A stretch of DNA of 64,000 bases. It comes from CAIQQQ01 sp040399685. GTDB taxonomy: Bacteria; Pseudomonadota; Alphaproteobacteria; Acetobacterales; Acetobacteraceae. Shown here piece after piece: positions 62,226 through 64,000 of the stretch. Made by a program: the position numbers and the translations under genes. The notes below the pieces were generated by a model. That model made no database searches. It was not told the origin of the DNA and was given only the letters and a program-made list of their open reading frames with translations. The DNA lies in contig JBBART010000007.1 in assembly GCA_040399685.1 (NCBI GenBank), forward strand, positions 103,470 to 167,469. Direction: 5' to 3'. Numbering within the stretch: position 1 is the stretch's first letter; each line of letters opens with the position of its first letter.

Positions 62226-64000
62226 CTATGCGCGCACGTGATAGGCGGTCAGCACCCACGGTTCATGGCCGCCGCTGCCTGAATGCGTGACGATGGCCTC
62301 GGTATTGCCGAGGGTTATTTTCCACCGGCCACGCTCCGGCGACATCGTGCCTTTCGCCAATATTTCCGGGACCGTGTGCGCGAAAGCGGCACCGTCATGA
62401 CCCTCCGCATTTCGCTTATCGACGATATGCGAGATGCCCCAGCCGCCTTTGAAATCCTTCCCCCTCCCTGGAACACCCCAGACGAAGGACACAGGGCCGA
62501 TATCCCGGACATTCATGGCCGCAACTTCAGTCCCGTGATGGGTCATCAGTCTGCTGATCGCTGCTTTCCCACGCTGGATCTCAGCCGCAGCATCGTAAGG
62601 CGCGCCAGGCGCCCACTTGCCAGCAGGACCGCGCGGCTGATCACCATTGAACGCCTTCTCCAGCTCGGTTCCGGTCACTGGCACCAAGTTGCAGTAGCAG
62701 GCGGGGTGGAACGGCGGCGCGAACCCGGCGGACCAACTGTCATCGAGTGCGATCGCCCCCTCCAGCACGGCGCTGCGACACACCACGCAATGGTTCTCGT
62801 TGGTACCGAGGATCGTCCGTTTCAGCGTCGTGATCCCGGCACGTGCACTCAGCGCCTTCCAGCCTTCAATACTGCCGGCGGCGCTTGATCGCTTCACCTC
62901 GGTGCGGGCAATCAGGTCGGCGCGCTCGGGGCTGAAGGCGTAATCGCTGACGATCCGCTCCGAGAGCTGCTTCATCGTCCAGCCCTCGGCCTGCGCCTGC
63001 GTCACCAGTCGGGTCAGGGCGGCACGGGTGGTTTCGGTCACGCCAGTGATCAGCTCGGCTGCATGGGCTTGTGCCCAGGCGACGGCCGCCGGATTGGCGC
63101 GGCGGAAGACATTGATCGCCCCCGCACTGCCGACGGATGTGCCGGCGGCATCGGTGCCAGCGATCTGCGCAAGGGCATCGGGTGCCGGCATGCTGCCGCT
63201 GCCGCCAGCCAGTCTCTTGCCGGTCACGTCGATCCCGGCTACCTGGCCAAGCACATCCACGCCCGACTTCACGGCGGCCAAGGCTTGGGTCTGCAACACT
63301 GCCTCGGTGCTGGCCTGCACGGCTGGCCACGGCATGCTGCGCACAGCCGCCTCGATTGCGGTCTCGATACTGGTGGAAACTGATGCCGCCAGCCGCGCGG
63401 CAGCGACCGCATCCTGGAACGCAGTGTCATCAGACGCAGCAGCTGGGTCTGGGTTCTCGGGCGGCTCGATGCTGGCGGCCTTTTCCAGCACCTCTGGCAG
63501 GGCTGCCGATACGATCTCGGCCACCCTGGATACCGAGTGCGTCAGAAAATGTGTCCAGATCTGCGTCAGCCGCGCCTCGGCAGGGGCTGCCTTCAGCAAA
63601 TCCTCAGCCACCACAGCACCATCAGGCTTCAGCGGTGGGCCGCCGTTATGGCCGATTTGCGACGGAACCGGCGGTGGTGGTGGCGGCGCCAGCACCACGG
63701 ACAACGGCACGGCGCCTGTGGCGGTGTAGATCAGGTTCACGTCACCGCCCTCGATCGGGTCGCGCCCGATATCGGCCAACACCTGGTTGATCGTCAGCAC
63801 GCCTGCCTTCAGATACGTCGTCGCCACCGTGGCCTGCTCGGCCGGGTTGGTCTGCTCCTCTTCGTGCCAGGAGAATTCAATGTCCGTCCAACCCCAGCCG
63901 AGGGCGACACAGCGATTGATCAGCGATGCCACCCACAGCTGCAACGGGATCATGTCCCGCCCCGTGGTGTAGCAACGTCGCTGCCGAGCAGGGCTGGTTG
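62226..64000 (-). CDS. Portal C-terminus fused to MuF head protein with BECR-type nuclease-like C-terminal domain (partial)
   Basis: The frame is open to the window edge, giving at least 590 residues; the first ATG in view (63953) is internal. Order: end of a portal (IPLQLWVASLINR, then EEEQTNPAEQATVATTYLKA, GRDPIEGGD), a proline linker, a helical part, the MuF domain (RTEVKRSSAAGSIEGWKAL, then ENHCVVCRSA and APPFHPACYCNLVPVTG with the Cys/His pattern) and, in the last 110 residues, a domain reading GWGISHIVDKRNAEGHDGAA, PEILAKGTM, WKITLGNTEAIVTHSG and WVLTAYHVRA. That domain resembles the phage BECR nucleases found on MuF toxins. Confidence 0.75.
   Translation of the reverse strand, partial: TSPARQRRCYTTGRDMIPLQLWVASLINRCVALGWGWTDIEFSWHEEEQTNPAEQATVATTYLKAGVLTINQVLADIGRDPIEGGDVNLIYTATGAVPLSVVLAPPPPPPVPSQIGHNGGPPLKPDGAVVAEDLLKAAPAEARLTQIWTHFLTHSVSRVAEIVSAALPEVLEKAASIEPPENPDPAAASDDTAFQDAVAAARLAASVSTSIETAIEAAVRSMPWPAVQASTEAVLQTQALAAVKSGVDVLGQVAGIDVTGKRLAGGSGSMPAPDALAQIAGTDAAGTSVGSAGAINVFRRANPAAVAWAQAHAAELITGVTETTRAALTRLVTQAQAEGWTMKQLSERIVSDYAFSPERADLIARTEVKRSSAAGSIEGWKALSARAGITTLKRTILGTNENHCVVCRSAVLEGAIALDDSWSAGFAPPFHPACYCNLVPVTGTELEKAFNGDQPRGPAGKWAPGAPYDAAAEIQRGKAAISRLMTHHGTEVAAMNVRDIGPVSFVWGVPGRGKDFKGGWGISHIVDKRNAEGHDGAAFAHTVPEILAKGTMSPERGRWKITLGNTEAIVTHSGSGGHEPWVLTAYHVRA

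Larger units (their letters stand above)
40235..64000 (-). mobile_element. Tailed prophage, structural half (runs off the right edge)
   Basis: About 23.8 kb of minus-strand genes in the order portal/MuF, GapR, lysis, protease, capsid, connectors, tail tube, chaperones, tape measure, tail tip, fibres. Most neighbours overlap by four bases or lie within ten. The long flexible-tail gene set suggests a siphovirus. The DUF2460-DUF2163-NlpC/P60-J order equals the tail tip block of the Rhodobacter gene transfer agent, but the window also has fibres and an endolysin. Terminase, integrase, repressor and att sites are not in the window, so neither the right end nor activity can be judged. Confidence 0.9.

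Overview
The window looks like the chromosome of a GC-rich alphaproteobacterium, probably of the Acetobacteraceae or a relative. The reasons are the high-GC wobble positions, many solute-uptake operons, a GapR-family protein, and phage tail genes of the type found in alphaproteobacterial gene transfer agents. No rRNA, tRNA or CRISPR was seen, so the placement is inference.

Left part (1-17.9 kb): the end of a thiamine operon (thiO tail, thiS, thiG, thiE) meets, head to head at its 3' end, a seven-gene minus-strand operon. In order of transcription that operon is amidase, class III CoA-transferase, crotonase-family protein, a taurine/nitrate-type ABC importer (binding protein, permease, ATPase) and a NodB-like deacetylase, with a LysR gene upstream. 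A second minus-strand operon starts with a TetR gene and continues with a sugar-type ABC importer, a molybdenum hydroxylase large subunit without partner subunits, and a beta-hydroxyacid dehydrogenase. Both look like import-and-degrade systems for unknown small molecules.

Middle part (18-40 kb): a SulP anion transporter, a ClC channel, a peroxiredoxin-like protein, a type II haloacid dehalogenase and a copper P1B-ATPase; then a LysR gene divergent from a Baeyer-Villiger monooxygenase, a complete branched-chain-type (Liv) ABC importer, a short-chain dehydrogenase and an AraC regulator. After these come an esterase autotransporter, a decayed stretch (SH3 remnant and an AtuA-family gene broken by a 19-bp tandem duplication) and a flavin-dependent monooxygenase. 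Monooxygenases, dehydrogenase, esterase and the terpene-type pseudogene suggest degradation of ketones, esters or terpenoids (inference).

Right part (40.2-64 kb, running off the window): the structural half of a tailed prophage, all on the minus strand. From right to left: portal/MuF protein with a nuclease-like C-terminal domain, GapR homologue, a 111-aa protein, GH108-type endolysin, prohead protease, capsid, connectors, tail tube, tail assembly chaperones with a candidate -1 frameshift site, tape measure, a GTA-type tail tip module (DUF2460, DUF2163, NlpC/P60, J-like), fibres, and a final pair encoding a signal-peptide-bearing SGNH fibre-like protein and a ClpP-fold lipoprotein. Integrase, regulators, terminase and att sites are not in the window.

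The most interesting signals are the candidate toxin domain on the portal/MuF protein, the exported terminal pair of prophage genes, the frameshift site, the orphan molybdenum hydroxylase and the crotonase without catalytic glutamates.
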